Below, one piece after another: positions 43,105 to 53,019 of a DNA stretch of 64,000 nt (its first letter is position 1; each line of letters starts with the position of its first letter). The translations under genes and the position numbers were made by a program. The notes under the pieces were generated by a model that ran no database searches, was not told the origin of the DNA, and was given only the letters and a program-made list of their open reading frames with translations. The DNA is from Microvirga thermotolerans (lineage in GTDB: Bacteria > Pseudomonadota > Alphaproteobacteria > Rhizobiales > Beijerinckiaceae), in NCBI RefSeq assembly GCF_009363855.1, contig NZ_CP045423.1, positions 2,572,001-2,636,000 on the forward strand, in the 5' to 3' direction.

Positions 43105-45561
43105 TCACCCCCGGTGCTTTCCCTGCACGGCCGCCTTCGCGGCGGCGACCTTCGCCTTGAGCGATTCGAGCTTGGCCTTCGCCGCCACGCGGCTGGGCTC
43201 CGTGGGCGCCTTCTTGGCGGCGGCAGCGATCCGGTCGACCCTGCGGTTGATAACCGTCACGTTCTCGCCGAACGCGACGCAATGGCGGCATGCGAGGCAA
43301 TCCTCGGTCGATGCGAAGGCATAGTCCGGCCGATAGTCGCCGTCCGGCCCGCTCTCCCCGGCTTTGTTGCGGAGGCAGACGGCGTCCGCCAGGTCGGACG
43401 GGTCGCCGGGCCGGCAGCCGCAATGGGCGTGCCGACCCGGATGCGGCTCGATGTACCTGTTGGGAGCTACGTCGCGCAGCAGCCGGATCAGCGCCTCGCG
43501 TTCCCGGTCCGGCGAGAGGTTCGACTGGCCGCTGATCATCACGGTGCGGCGCGCGCTCTCGACCAGCCTCTCCAACTCGTCGTAGAGCGCCGCCGCGCCG
43601 AGGCCGATGGGGCTCTCGGCCCCGTCGTACATGTCCAAAGCGCGCTCGACGAACGCGTCCTGCCGCACGTTTTCGTGCTCGCGCGCCTGCTCCTCAAGGC
43701 TGGCCAGCGCCGCCCGGGCCGACGTGAGGACGGCGTCCTGCCCTGGCTGTTCCATCTCCTCCGCGACTTTTACCCGCGCGTCGATCACCTCCCGCAGCCG
43801 GGTCAGCGCACCAGGGATCGCCTCCGTGATGTACCGCCGGGTCATCTCGGGATCGAAATGCCGGAGGAAGCGGCTCAACGCGTCGAGGGATGAGAAGCGG
43901 TTTCCGTGGTAATAATACACGGAGAACGCGCGGCGCAGCTGGTGCGGTGCGAACTTCCAGGCGACACCGTCCTTCGGCCTGCTCGCCCCGACGACCTCCG
44001 CGAAGTCGTTCAGCGTGAAGCGGAGGGCGGTCTCGATATAGTCGCGACCTTGATTATCATCGCTGACCTGCGCCAGCGAGGGCCTGTGGATCTTCACGAG
44101 CCAATTCTTGCCGGTGCGTTCCCGCGCTGACTGGCTGAGTTCCTCCAGGACCCGAACGGCCACGGCCACCATGGCAGGGACGGGGATCTGCTCGATGTCG
44201 CGGATCGTCTTCTCGATGTAGCTCGACAGCCACCAGTTTCCGAACGGGTCCTTCGCGGTGCAGCCAGCCTGGAGGCTGCGCAGCTCGTCCCGCCGCCGTG
44301 CCGAAAGCCCGCCGATCAGGACCAGGCACGCGGTGATCAAATGGCCGAGCGCCTCCTCCAGCATCATCCCATCGGCATAAACCGGATTGGTGTACCCTGC
44401 TCGCCGCCATTGCGGCACGAGACGCGGCACGCCTGGGCGGCTAGGAGGAAGGTGTTCGTTGATGATGCCCTCGACAGCCCGCCTGAACACCGCCGTGCTG
44501 TTCGCTCTGCGGACCTTGCCCTGCCTATCGCGCACGTCGCGCGCAAGCTTGCAGATCGTCAGGATGGGACCCGAGAAATCCAGGACCCACCGGGCTGCGC
44601 CATCGAGCAGGGCGAGCCATTGCTCAGGTCCCGGTGTGCCGGTCCTGCCGTCCCTGGCACCAAGGTCGCTCCCGATCTGTCTGGCTCGCGCTGTTAGGCT
44701 GACGTTTGCGAACGGATCGAACCCGAGCGGATCGTGGGAGAGCAGGCCGATCTCTGACAGGTAAGCCAACTTGTTCCACGTGATCAGTATGGCCGTCGCC
44801 GTTGCGACGGCAAGCTGCGGCATCCTGGAAGAAGCATCGCTACAGTCGTCCTGCTGGGCAGGTCGTGGACCCCTGACTTGAGGATAATACAGCTCCGGAT
44901 TGGAGCGCATGATCACGGCCGTGAGACGCTCATGCATCCAAGGCGAGATTATCATTTGTCGGGGTATGCCGAGCTTCGCAGCCACCGCGTCGAAGTCGAT
45001 TTTTTCTCTGTCCTGATGCAGGTAAGTCGGCCAGGACCACTCCCCATTTTGAAGTTGCGCCTCAAGCCGACGGAGCCGGTCTTCCATTGGCACGAGGGCC
45101 ACCACCCCCTGTCGCAGACGATCACAGTAGTCCTCGAACAGCGATAGTGTGATCTGTCGCATCTCGGTGAGACCCAGTGCCAAACGCCAGCGGATGATCC
45201 AGAATAGGTGCCGCAGCTTGCCTGCGAGCGTCCTGGCGGTGTCCACGGACATGTACTGCCCGCGCATCATCTCGATCGCCAGGATCTTCGCCGTAAGGAG
45301 ATCACGTGCAAGAGGCTCGTCGGTGAGGAGAACACCATCAAAGTCCAGCGGCTGGGCGAAATCCAAGGGAATGTCCGGGTTCAGGACCTTGTCGGGATCT
45401 GCGCTCCTGATGATCCAGTAGTTGTGGCGCAGGTCGGTCGCGTCCGCTGTGCACTCCTCGTCCGAGGTCACATTGGGCTTGGTTGCGACCAGCCATTTCG
45501 GGCGGCCGTAGCTCTGCTGGAGTACCCGATCATGGTCGGCAAGACAGAATCCGCTGGCCAT
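43105..45561 (-). CDS. Tyrosine recombinase (second gene of integrase trio)
   Basis: 818 residues, large for an integrase. Catalytic residues are in the middle to C-terminal part: Arg in SARRRDELRSL, HxxR in PHQLRRAFSVYYYH, His in FLRHFDPEMT and Tyr in RRYITEAI. The end has a Cys-rich segment (HCGCRPG, CLACRHC) that may bind zinc and a Lys-rich tail. The start ATG is one base after the stop of the previous gene and preceded by GGAGG, so they are coupled. It fits TnpB of the Tn554 class. Confidence 0.8.
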   Translation of the reverse strand: MASGFCLADHDRVLQQSYGRPKWLVATKPNVTSDEECTADATDLRHNYWIIRSADPDKVLNPDIPLDFAQPLDFDGVLLTDEPLARDLLTAKILAIEMMRGQYMSVDTARTLAGKLRHLFWIIRWRLALGLTEMRQITLSLFEDYCDRLRQGVVALVPMEDRLRRLEAQLQNGEWSWPTYLHQDREKIDFDAVAAKLGIPRQMIISPWMHERLTAVIMRSNPELYYPQVRGPRPAQQDDCSDASSRMPQLAVATATAILITWNKLAYLSEIGLLSHDPLGFDPFANVSLTARARQIGSDLGARDGRTGTPGPEQWLALLDGAARWVLDFSGPILTICKLARDVRDRQGKVRRANSTAVFRRAVEGIINEHLPPSRPGVPRLVPQWRRAGYTNPVYADGMMLEEALGHLITACLVLIGGLSARRRDELRSLQAGCTAKDPFGNWWLSSYIEKTIRDIEQIPVPAMVAVAVRVLEELSQSARERTGKNWLVKIHRPSLAQVSDDNQGRDYIETALRFTLNDFAEVVGASRPKDGVAWKFAPHQLRRAFSVYYYHGNRFSSLDALSRFLRHFDPEMTRRYITEAIPGALTRLREVIDARVKVAEEMEQPGQDAVLTSARAALASLEEQAREHENVRQDAFVERALDMYDGAESPIGLGAAALYDELERLVESARRTVMISGQSNLSPDREREALIRLLRDVAPNRYIEPHPGRHAHCGCRPGDPSDLADAVCLRNKAGESGPDGDYRPDYAFASTEDCLACRHCVAFGENVTVINRRVDRIAAAAKKAPTEPSRVAAKAKLESLKAKVAAAKAAVQGKHRG

Positions 45562-45562
45562 A

Positions 45563-47509
45563 TCAATCCTCCAGGCTAGGCAAAGCGATCTGCTGGGCTC
45601 TCAGCGCCAAGGAAGCTCGGCGCGCGGCGCGCCAGTACCGCGGCCCGAGATGCTTGCGGAACAGTTCCCGGCCGATGGCCTTCACCAGCGCAAGGAGCGG
45701 GAGGAATTCGAGCCGAAAGCGCGCCCGGTTCGGATAGTGCGCCTGCATTTCCCGCAGCTTCCGGTGGATTAGGTAGAGTTCGCCGAGGCGTTCGTCGTCC
45801 GGCTCGAAGCGCAGTGCGGGAGTAGCCGGTCCGATAGCGTCGGGGATCTCGTCGAGGAGCCCGAGGGCAGCCGTGATGCCCGCCTTGTCGGCCGTGCGGC
45901 GCAAGCGCACGAGCTCCGACGCTGGCTTGTCGAGCTGCAGGGCAACCTGCTCCTGATCAAGCTCGCGGACGACGACTGCCTCCATCGCGTCCTGGAACTG
46001 CCGGATGCTGGCGTCAAGTTCAGCGTTCACGGGCGGCGTATTCAGGTAGTGCGGCATGAGCACCGATGAACTGGTATGCCCTGCCGCCACCCTGACAGCA
46101 TCGATCGATCCGGTTTCCTGTCGCCGTAGGATCAGATATGTTTTGCGAATGGCCTTGAAGTTGAAGCCGGGACGCGCGAGCACCGAGCCTTTGGGATAGA
46201 TCGCAGGAGGCATCGCCCACGTGTCGGACGCATATGTCCGCGGCTGCTTGTTGCCATTGATGAAGATCCAGAAGCAGTCCCCGAAAAGGCTCTTCGAATA
46301 ACGTCCGAATTCGGCTCTAAGCGCATCAGCCATTCGCATGTAGCGGTCCAAAATTGCTGCCGCCGTAGGCGTAGTCCCGTCACTTGCTGTCTCAAGGCAA
46401 GCATAACCGTCGAACTGGCGAGCGGGATCGCAGGCCTCCGTCGTACGGTTCCAATTCTCAAGAGCAACGGAAAGCCGTCCTCCATCAAGGACGTCGACTT
46501 CGCCGAGATAAGCCAGCACGTGGTGTCCAGCCCGCCGTTTGAAGCTCTCGATGAAAGATCGCTGAGCGATATAGGAGCTTTCGGCCGAGCGGAAGACAAA
46601 TGGGTTCTGTTCGAGGTCGCGGGCTGGTTGAAGGTTCCAGCCGGTGTCACAAAGGAGCACGCCGAAAGCGCCGATCATCCCGGGTGCCAACGGGCCAAAG
46701 CAGCCGCGATAGGTCAGATCAATCGCAGCACCCTGGTCCCAAATGCCTGCTGTGCTGAAATTTCCGGCTCTCAGCCAGAGTGCCGGGTCGCGCGGCAGAA
46801 TCGTCTCGGCAAGCCTTCGGGAGAGACTAAAGGTGCCGGCCTCACGCACAACTCCCCGGTAAACCATCAGCCCACGACGAAGGGCATCGCGGGCTGACGC
46901 GTCCCCGCCTTCGGATGCCGGATCCCCGCGAAGAAGGCTTTGACCAAGGTTGAACAGTTGTTCGTGATAAAGGAACATCGAAACGAACGCCGAACGTACC
47001 AGTTCCATGGCGCGACGCTCTCGCTCGTAGCCCTCATACCCTTCCAACTCAGGCCAGTCGGCTGCACCCAAGCTGGGATACTGGCCCCAAGCAGGCGCTC
47101 CCACCCTAATCCATTTGCGGCTGAAACCCTCGGGCACCCCTCGGGACCCTTGGTCCCTCAGGGTCTCAAGAGCATACCGGACGTAGTGTGCACGGTGCTT
47201 CCGAGTGCCTTTTGCGAGGTGGCTCTCCTCGGAGGCTAGAAACCCGTCACGCCACTGATTGAGGACATCAACGAAAGCCCTTTCATGCGACATCCCGTCA
47301 GGAAACAAGCTCCGGACATCCTCATCCGAGCCGCTGGCCAGACAAAGACGAATTTTATCAGCCAGACTGTCCTGAGCGGATCCCGCAAGCCATTCGAGAA
47401 AAGGGACGATCCCATAGCGCATTTCGTACGGCATTCGGGAGACCGCTTGGACCAACTCTGGGCCGTACCGGTCTTGCCACTGCACTGACACGTCCGTCAT
47501 ATCGGCCAT
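45563..47509 (-). CDS. Tyrosine recombinase-like protein (first gene of integrase trio)
   Basis: 648 residues, the gene closest to the island edge. The C-terminal half carries tyrosine-recombinase residues: Arg in AIRKTYLILRR, His in VAAGHTSSSVLMPHYLN and the likely nucleophile Tyr there. The N-terminal half is unfamiliar, with many aromatic residues. It begins about 120 bases inside the junction with the interrupted synthetase, as expected for the first gene of an integration module. Role: insertion and excision of the island together with the next two genes. Confidence 0.72.
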   Translation of the reverse strand: MADMTDVSVQWQDRYGPELVQAVSRMPYEMRYGIVPFLEWLAGSAQDSLADKIRLCLASGSDEDVRSLFPDGMSHERAFVDVLNQWRDGFLASEESHLAKGTRKHRAHYVRYALETLRDQGSRGVPEGFSRKWIRVGAPAWGQYPSLGAADWPELEGYEGYERERRAMELVRSAFVSMFLYHEQLFNLGQSLLRGDPASEGGDASARDALRRGLMVYRGVVREAGTFSLSRRLAETILPRDPALWLRAGNFSTAGIWDQGAAIDLTYRGCFGPLAPGMIGAFGVLLCDTGWNLQPARDLEQNPFVFRSAESSYIAQRSFIESFKRRAGHHVLAYLGEVDVLDGGRLSVALENWNRTTEACDPARQFDGYACLETASDGTTPTAAAILDRYMRMADALRAEFGRYSKSLFGDCFWIFINGNKQPRTYASDTWAMPPAIYPKGSVLARPGFNFKAIRKTYLILRRQETGSIDAVRVAAGHTSSSVLMPHYLNTPPVNAELDASIRQFQDAMEAVVVRELDQEQVALQLDKPASELVRLRRTADKAGITAALGLLDEIPDAIGPATPALRFEPDDERLGELYLIHRKLREMQAHYPNRARFRLEFLPLLALVKAIGRELFRKHLGPRYWRAARRASLALRAQQIALPSLED

Positions 47510-47560
47510 AGCATTTCCTCCTGCAGTTGCGAGGGGAAAAGCCGCGTGTCGTCGAGGCGC

Positions 47561-47633
47561 CTTCCTTCGCAGAAGGAAGCGTGACAGCCGAAAAAGCCTA
47601 CGTCAACTAGGCACTTAGGCTTCCTTCGGTATT
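47561..47633. repeat. Repeats at the island end (putative recombinase-binding site)
   Basis: The last bases before the broken synthetase gene contain a perfect hairpin CTTCCTTC-GCA-GAAGGAAG (47561-47579), an inverted pair AAGCCTA/TAGGCTT (47594-47600 and 47616-47622), and another CTTCCTTCG (47620-47628). Clustered short repeats of this kind are expected where recombinases bind an element end. Confidence 0.5.
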
Positions 47634-48911
47634 CTAAATATGTGCAAAGGCCTTGGCGAAGCGCTTGGCCCGGCCGAGGATGCTCACGAGGCCGTCCGGC
47701 GCGACGGAGACGATGTCGCCCATGTCGTGCCATCCGTCCTTCGGCGGCAGGACCGCCCCCGAGCCGTCCGGGTCGAGGTAGCCCTTCATGACGTTGGGCC
47801 CCTGCACGAACAGCCGCCCGCCCTCGTGAATGCCCTCCACGGGTTCGAGGCGCCATTCGATGCTGGGCAGGAACCGGCCGACGGTTCCGGGGCGGTTGCT
47901 GTCGGGCAGGTTCACCGCCACCACGGGCGAGCATTCCGTCGCCCCGTAGCCTTCGAGGATCGTCGTGCCGACCCGGCTCCAGAGCGCGCGCGTCTCGTCC
48001 TTCACCCGCTCGGCCCCGGCGATGACGTAGCGCACGCTCGCCAGGTCGCCCTCGCCTGCCGCGCGAGCATAGCCCTGGAGGAACGTGTCGGTCGCGAGCA
48101 GGATCGTCGCCCGCGTTCCCGCCACGAGCTTCGGCACCTGCCGGTAGTGCAGCGGGCTCGGATAGAGCACCGACTTCATGCCGTTGAGAACGGCGGTCAG
48201 GAGGCCCGCCGTCAGGCCGAAGGAATGGAAGATCGGCAGCGGGTTGAAGAAGACGTCCTCCGCCGTCAGCACGTCGCCCGCATGGGCCTTCACCTGGTAG
48301 GCGTTGGCGACGAGATTGGCGTTCGACAGCACGACGCCCTTGGGCTTTCCCTCCGAGCCGGAGGTGAACAGCACCACGGCGGGATCGTCGGGCTCCACGC
48401 CGGACGCGGCATGGATCCGCCGCGCGAACAGGCTCTCGATCAGCGCCCTGAGCTTGTCGAAGCTCGTGATCGTCCCGCGGACATCCTCCAGGTAGAGGAT
48501 CCGGCGCCCCTCCCCGAGCCTTGCGAGCTCGTCGTCGAGCTTGCCCTGCTCGATGAACCGGCGGGAAGTGACGATCGTCCGGATCCGGCCGACCTCGCAG
48601 GCGGCGAGGAGGTTCCGCGTGCCGGCCGTGAAATTGAGGAAGGCGGGCACCCGGCCGAAGGCGTTGAGCCCGAACAGCGTGACCGCGATGGCCTGCACGT
48701 TCGGCAGGAGCACGCCGACGGTCTCGCCCTTCCCGGCGGCTCCGGCGAGCTTGCGGCCGAGCAGCAGGGCGGCGAGGACGAGGCGGCCGAAGGTGACAGG
48801 CTGACGCTCCAGGTCCTCCAGGGCGACCTTGTCGCCGCCGAAGCGGTCCCGGGCGTCGACGAGGGCGGAGAACAGGCTCTTTCGCGTCGATGCGATGTCG
48901 AACTCGGCCAT
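47634..48911 (-). pseudogene. AMP-dependent acyl-CoA/acyl-ACP synthetase truncated by island insertion
   Basis: 425 residues. The adenylate-forming core is present: FTSGSEGKPKGVV (P-loop), EGYGATECSP and DGWHDMGDIV, then GRAKRFAK. After that the sequence switches to AFAHI and a stop; the usual IGGE continuation and about 100 further residues with the catalytic lysine are missing. This is the Aas-type AMP ligase, which activates fatty acids for phospholipid acylation. The break coincides with the end of the integrase trio, so the gene is inactivated or altered by the insertion. Start at MAEFDIAST. Confidence 0.85.
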
Positions 48912-48942
48912 GGCCCTTCCTCCTCCGCTCGGCCCTGTCGGA

Positions 48943-49449
48943 TCAGCCGGCCGAGCCTTCGCGGATCGGCGCCTGATAGGCGAGGCCCATGTCCCAGGGG
49001 AAGTAGATCCAGGTGTCCTGGCTCACCTCCGTCACGAAGGTCTCGACCATGGGCCGGCCCGCGGGTTTGGCGTACACGGTGGCGAAATGCGCGTTCGGCA
49101 GCATATCGCGCACGATCTTGGCGGTCTTGCCCGTGTCGGTCAGGTCGTCGACCACGAGGACGCCCCGGCCGGAACCGTCGCCGATGGCCTTGATCGAGGG
49201 GGCGATGTCCTTGAGGACCCGCAGCTCGCCCTGGTTCTTGTAGTCATGGTAGCTCGCGATGCAGACGCTCTCGATGAGCCGCACGTCGAGCTCGCGGGCG
49301 ACGATGGCCGCGGGAACGAGGCCGCCGCGGGTGATGCAGACGATGGCTTCGAAGGGGCCTGCGGACGCGAGGCGCCAGGCCAGGGCGCGGGCGTCGCGAT
49401 GAAACTGGTCCCAGGAGACGGGGAAGGCTTTGGGGGAGGTCGGGGACAT
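48943..49449 (-). CDS. gpt: Xanthine-guanine phosphoribosyltransferase
   Basis: 168 residues. PRPP-binding motif [11 protein letters not shown] at about 97-107, an RGG loop ([11 protein letters not shown]) and a WIYFPWDMG end typical of Gpt. It transfers phosphoribose from PRPP to xanthine or guanine in purine salvage (EC 2.4.2.22). Homologues in Rhizobiales are of the same length. First gene of the core part after the interrupted synthetase, on the same strand. Confidence 0.9.
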   Translation of the reverse strand: MSPTSPKAFPVSWDQFHRDARALAWRLASAGPFEAIVCITRGGLVPAAIVARELDVRLIESVCIASYHDYKNQGELRVLKDIAPSIKAIGDGSGRGVLVVDDLTDTGKTAKIVRDMLPNAHFATVYAKPAGRPMVETFVTEVSQDTWIYFPWDMGLAYQAPIREGSAG

Positions 49450-49484
49450 CGGCTCACTCTTGAGGCTTGAAGGTTGAAGCGGGA

Positions 49485-50231
49485 TCAAAGGGGATTTCGG
49501 TCGCCCCTGAGGCGGCCGAGCAGTTCGCGGATCGCGTGGACGGTCGCATCGACCGCCGCGGCGTCCTTGCCCCGCACCACGATCTGGTTGCGGAAGCCGC
49601 TCGCGGAAAAGGACGGATAGGACCCGATGGAGACGCGCCCCTCCGCCGCGGCGATGGCGGCGAGGCCTTCGGCGTAATGACCTTCCGCCAGGCCCTCCGC
49701 CTCGACGATCCGGGAGATCATCCTGTCCCCGGTCTCGAGGGTAGGCCCGATGGCGTCGAGCATGACCTGCATGATGGCCGGCACCCCGGCCATGACGAAG
49801 ACGTTGCCGATCCGGAAGCCCGGAGCCTTGGAGATGGGGTTGTCGATGAGATCGGCCCCGTCGGGGATGCGCGCCATGCGCATGCGCGCCTCGTTCAGCT
49901 CGTGTGGCGGGTAGCGCTCCTGGAGCATCGCCACCGCCCGGGGATCGTGGCGGATGCCGACGCCGAACGCCTTCGCCACGGCGTCCGCCGTGATGTCGTC
50001 GTGGGTCGGGCCGATGCCGCCCGTGGTGAAGAGATAGGTGTAGCGGCTGCGCAGCGCGTTCACCGCCGCGACGATCTCCTCCTCCTCGTCGGGGACGATG
50101 CGCACCTCGCGCAGGTCGATGCCGATGCCGGTGAGGTACTCGGCCACGTAGCCGATGTTCTTGTCCTTCGTGCGCCCCGAGAGGATCTCGTCGCCGATGA
50201 TGAGGAGAGCGGCGGTGACGGAAGCGGCCAT
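49485..50231 (-). CDS. Molybdopterin-binding (CinA N-terminal type) protein
   Basis: 248 residues. [15 protein letters not shown] at the start and [18 protein letters not shown] form the MoCF_BD signature. The C-terminal CinA deamidase domain is absent, so this is the short form, usually annotated as competence/damage-inducible protein A. The start follows AAGGACCTTGCTC; a longer frame to 50273 is less likely. It precedes gpt by 35 bases on the same strand, so the two may be co-transcribed. Confidence 0.87.
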   Translation of the reverse strand: MAASVTAALLIIGDEILSGRTKDKNIGYVAEYLTGIGIDLREVRIVPDEEEEIVAAVNALRSRYTYLFTTGGIGPTHDDITADAVAKAFGVGIRHDPRAVAMLQERYPPHELNEARMRMARIPDGADLIDNPISKAPGFRIGNVFVMAGVPAIMQVMLDAIGPTLETGDRMISRIVEAEGLAEGHYAEGLAAIAAAEGRVSIGSYPSFSASGFRNQIVVRGKDAAAVDATVHAIRELLGRLRGDRNPL

Positions 50232-50346
50232 GAGCAAGGTCCTTTTGAGGGCGTTTAGCGCCGGATGCGGCATTTCTCAAGCAAGGCGGCGGTGGACGGC
50301 CGGGGTTCTCCCCTGTAGGGAGGCCCTTTCCCTGCTGCGGACCGCC

Positions 50347-51066
50347 ATGCGCTTTCCCGAACCCCTCATCGAAGGACGCCTTGTCGAGCGCTACAAGCGC
50401 TTCCTCGCCGACGTGACGCTCGCGGACGGCGAGCGCGTCACGGCGCATTGCGCCAATCCGGGAGCCATGCTGGGCCTGAAGGAGCCCGGATCCCGGGTTC
50501 TCCTGTCCCGGGCCTCGAACCCGAAGCGCAAGCTCGCCTACAACTGGGAATTCGTGGAGGTGGCGGCCGGGGGCGGGCCGGCCCAGCTCGTCGGCATCAA
50601 CACCTCCCGCCCCAACCTCCTGGTGGCGGAGGCCCTGCGCGACAAGAGGCTCGCCCCCTTCGCGGGGTACGACCGCGTGCGGCCGGAGGTGAAATACGGC
50701 CGGAACAGCCGCATCGACTTCCTCCTGGAGAAGGACGGCGCACCGCCCTGCTATCTGGAGGTCAAGAACTGCCACCTCATGCGCGAGGCGGACTTCGCCG
50801 AGTTCCCGGACTGCGTGGCGGCGCGCAGCGCCAAGCACCTCTACGAGCTTGCCGACATGGTCGCCTCCGGAGCCCGCGCCGCCCTGGTCTACGTGATCCA
50901 GATGCGCGCCTCCCGCTTCGACGTGGCGCGGGACATCGACCCCGCCTACGACAGGGCCTTCCGCCATGCCCTCGCCGCGGGGGTCGAGTCCTACGCCTAT
51001 GTCTGCCGGATCACGCCCGAGGAGATCGCCATCGACCGCCCGGTGGAGATCGTGACGCCGCGCTGA
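50347..51066 (+). CDS. sfsA: DNA/RNA nuclease SfsA
   Basis: 239 residues with the SfsA hallmarks: [24 protein letters not shown] and SRIDFLLE...[10 protein letters not shown], a PD-(D/E)xK pattern. SfsA was named for sugar fermentation stimulation and shown in some species to bind and cut nucleic acid. Divergent from cinA-like gene. Confidence 0.92.
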   Translation: MRFPEPLIEGRLVERYKRFLADVTLADGERVTAHCANPGAMLGLKEPGSRVLLSRASNPKRKLAYNWEFVEVAAGGGPAQLVGINTSRPNLLVAEALRDKRLAPFAGYDRVRPEVKYGRNSRIDFLLEKDGAPPCYLEVKNCHLMREADFAEFPDCVAARSAKHLYELADMVASGARAALVYVIQMRASRFDVARDIDPAYDRAFRHALAAGVESYAYVCRITPEEIAIDRPVEIVTPR

Positions 51067-51102
51067 CGGCGCGGTCCGCCGGCTCTTCCCAGGCTGCGCC
51101 TC

Positions 51103-51942
51103 TCAGGCGGCCGGGGGCGCGCCGCGCTCGAAGACGAGATTCATGCGGGTCTGGAGGACCGGCCGGTAGCCCTTGGAGGCGAGGAGCGCCGGCAGGTCGA
51201 TCTGCCAGCGGTCGCGGCCGTCCTCGATGATGAACAGGGACGGGTAGAGGGACGCCGGCGCGTCGCGGAAGAACGGGTCGAGGATCAGGTCCTCGGCCCC
51301 CTCCACGTCGAGCTTCATGGCGTCCACATGAGTGAAGCCCTCCCGGGCGAGCAGGTCGAGCAGGGTCACGGCCGGAACGCGGATGGCGTCCGTCTGGCTC
51401 GAACTGACGATCTTCACGCTGGACTCGCCCCGGTTGTTGGGATCCAGGAAGAGCGTCAGCTCCCCGGTCTTGTCGGCCACGGCGCAGGCCACGGCCTTGA
51501 CGGTGCCGAAGGGGTTCTGGCGGATGTTGTAGGCGAGCCGGTCGAAGACCTCCGGCTGCGGCTCGACCGCCAGGATCCGGGCCTTGGAGCCGGCCCGGGC
51601 TGCGACGAAAAGCGCATACCAGCCGACATTCGAGCCCACGTCCACGAAGGTGAACCCCTCCCGGATGCGGGAGGCGAGGAACGCGAGCTCCGCCGGGTCG
51701 AAGTACTGCGGGGTGAAGAGAATCCGCTTCTCGCAGACGTTGTTGTAGGGGTGCAGGCGCATCCTCACGCCGAAGGTCTCGACGTCCACCGGCGCGCCCT
51801 TCAGGGACCGCAGCACGAGGTGGCGCAGCATGAGGGCGATGCGGCGCGTGGCCCAGCGGTGCGGCAGGCGCCGGGTCCCGGCGATGGCGAGGCTGGCCAG
51901 ACCGGAGGGCGCGTAGGCGCCATAGGGGCGTGGATCGTTCAT
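51103..51942 (-). CDS. FkbM family methyltransferase
   Basis: 279 residues. The SAM-binding motif VDVGSNVGWYALFVA at about 120-134 and KLDVEGAEDLILDPF are FkbM hallmarks. Members O-methylate sugars or lipids; substrate cannot be predicted. ATG at 51942 (MNDPRPYG) is preferred, though the frame stays open to 51987. It is convergent with sfsA and divergent from map. Confidence 0.85.
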   Translation of the reverse strand: MNDPRPYGAYAPSGLASLAIAGTRRLPHRWATRRIALMLRHLVLRSLKGAPVDVETFGVRMRLHPYNNVCEKRILFTPQYFDPAELAFLASRIREGFTFVDVGSNVGWYALFVAARAGSKARILAVEPQPEVFDRLAYNIRQNPFGTVKAVACAVADKTGELTLFLDPNNRGESSVKIVSSSQTDAIRVPAVTLLDLLAREGFTHVDAMKLDVEGAEDLILDPFFRDAPASLYPSLFIIEDGRDRWQIDLPALLASKGYRPVLQTRMNLVFERGAPPAA

Positions 51943-52104
51943 GTCGTCCCAAAGCTCGTCGCGGCCGGAGGACCGGCCGGAAATCATGCCGAAAAGTCGG
52001 GGTGGTCATGACACCCTCGGGCGTCAATCGCAAGCGCGCGGCTCTCCTCAGCTTGCGTCGCACGCGCCAATCCTTACATTCGGGACACGATCCAGGAACA
52101 GCGA

Positions 52105-52923
52105 ATGAACGAGACCGACACCACCGAACGCAGGCGGGCCGCCGAGATCCCGCTCCACGGCCCGGAGGCTTTCGAGGCGATGCGGCGCGCCGGGCGCCTG
52201 GCGGCCGAGGCCCTGGACATGCTGGTCGACAAGGTCAGGCCCGGCGTCTCCACGGACGCCCTCGACAAGCTGTCCTTCGAGTTCATCCGCGACCACGGCG
52301 CCTACCCGGCGTGCCTGCATTACCGCGGCTATACCAAGACCATCTGCACCTCGATCAACCACGTCGTCTGCCACGGCATTCCGAACGAGAAGCCCCTGCG
52401 CGACGGCGACATCGTCAACATCGACATGACCGTCATCCTCGACGGCTGGCACGGCGATTCGAGCCGCATGTTCTATGTGGGCGACGTGCCCCGCCGGGCC
52501 CAGCGCCTGTGCGAGATCACCTACGAGGCCATGATGCGCGGCATCGCCGCCGTGCGCCCGGGCGCGACCACCAACGACATCGGGGCCGCGATCCAGTCCT
52601 ATGCGGAATCCGAGCGGTGCTCCGTGGTGCGGGACTTCTGCGGCCACGGCCTCGGCCGGGTGTTCCACGATTCGCCCACCATTCTCCATTACGTGGAGCC
52701 GGCCTACAACGTGGAATTGAAGCCCGGGATGCTGTTCACGATCGAGCCGATGATCAACCTCGGCCGTCCCCAGGTGAAGGTCCTCTCCGACGGCTGGACC
52801 GCCGTCACGCGGGACCGGTCCCTCTCCGCCCAGTTCGAGCACACGGTCGGCGTGACCGAGACCGGGGTCGAGATCTTCACCCTTTCGCCCAAGGGCTACG
52901 ACAAGCCGCCCTACAACGTCTGA
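52105..52923 (+). CDS. map: Methionine aminopeptidase type I
   Basis: 272 residues. Metal ligands of the pita-bread fold are visible: Asp in VNIDMTVILDGWHGDSS, His in CGHGLGRVFH and Glu in FTIEPM and SAQFEHTVGV. It removes the initiator Met from new proteins. An N-terminal extension of about 20 residues is seen. radC follows 96 bases later. Confidence 0.93.
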   Translation: MNETDTTERRRAAEIPLHGPEAFEAMRRAGRLAAEALDMLVDKVRPGVSTDALDKLSFEFIRDHGAYPACLHYRGYTKTICTSINHVVCHGIPNEKPLRDGDIVNIDMTVILDGWHGDSSRMFYVGDVPRRAQRLCEITYEAMMRGIAAVRPGATTNDIGAAIQSYAESERCSVVRDFCGHGLGRVFHDSPTILHYVEPAYNVELKPGMLFTIEPMINLGRPQVKVLSDGWTAVTRDRSLSAQFEHTVGVTETGVEIFTLSPKGYDKPPYNV

Positions 52924-53019
52924 GCCCGCCCTCGCCGCTGCGCTTGACCGGCCGCGCCATCCCGCTTTTAACGTAACAGAGTTTCGATTGGATTCTGTCA
53001 CGCGAGGCGAGCGGACGGC

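Noticed and set aside
47497..47934. Alternative frame across the island junction
   Set aside because: Arg/Pro-rich shadow of the synthetase gene; the synthetase frame is continuous and conserved up to the break.
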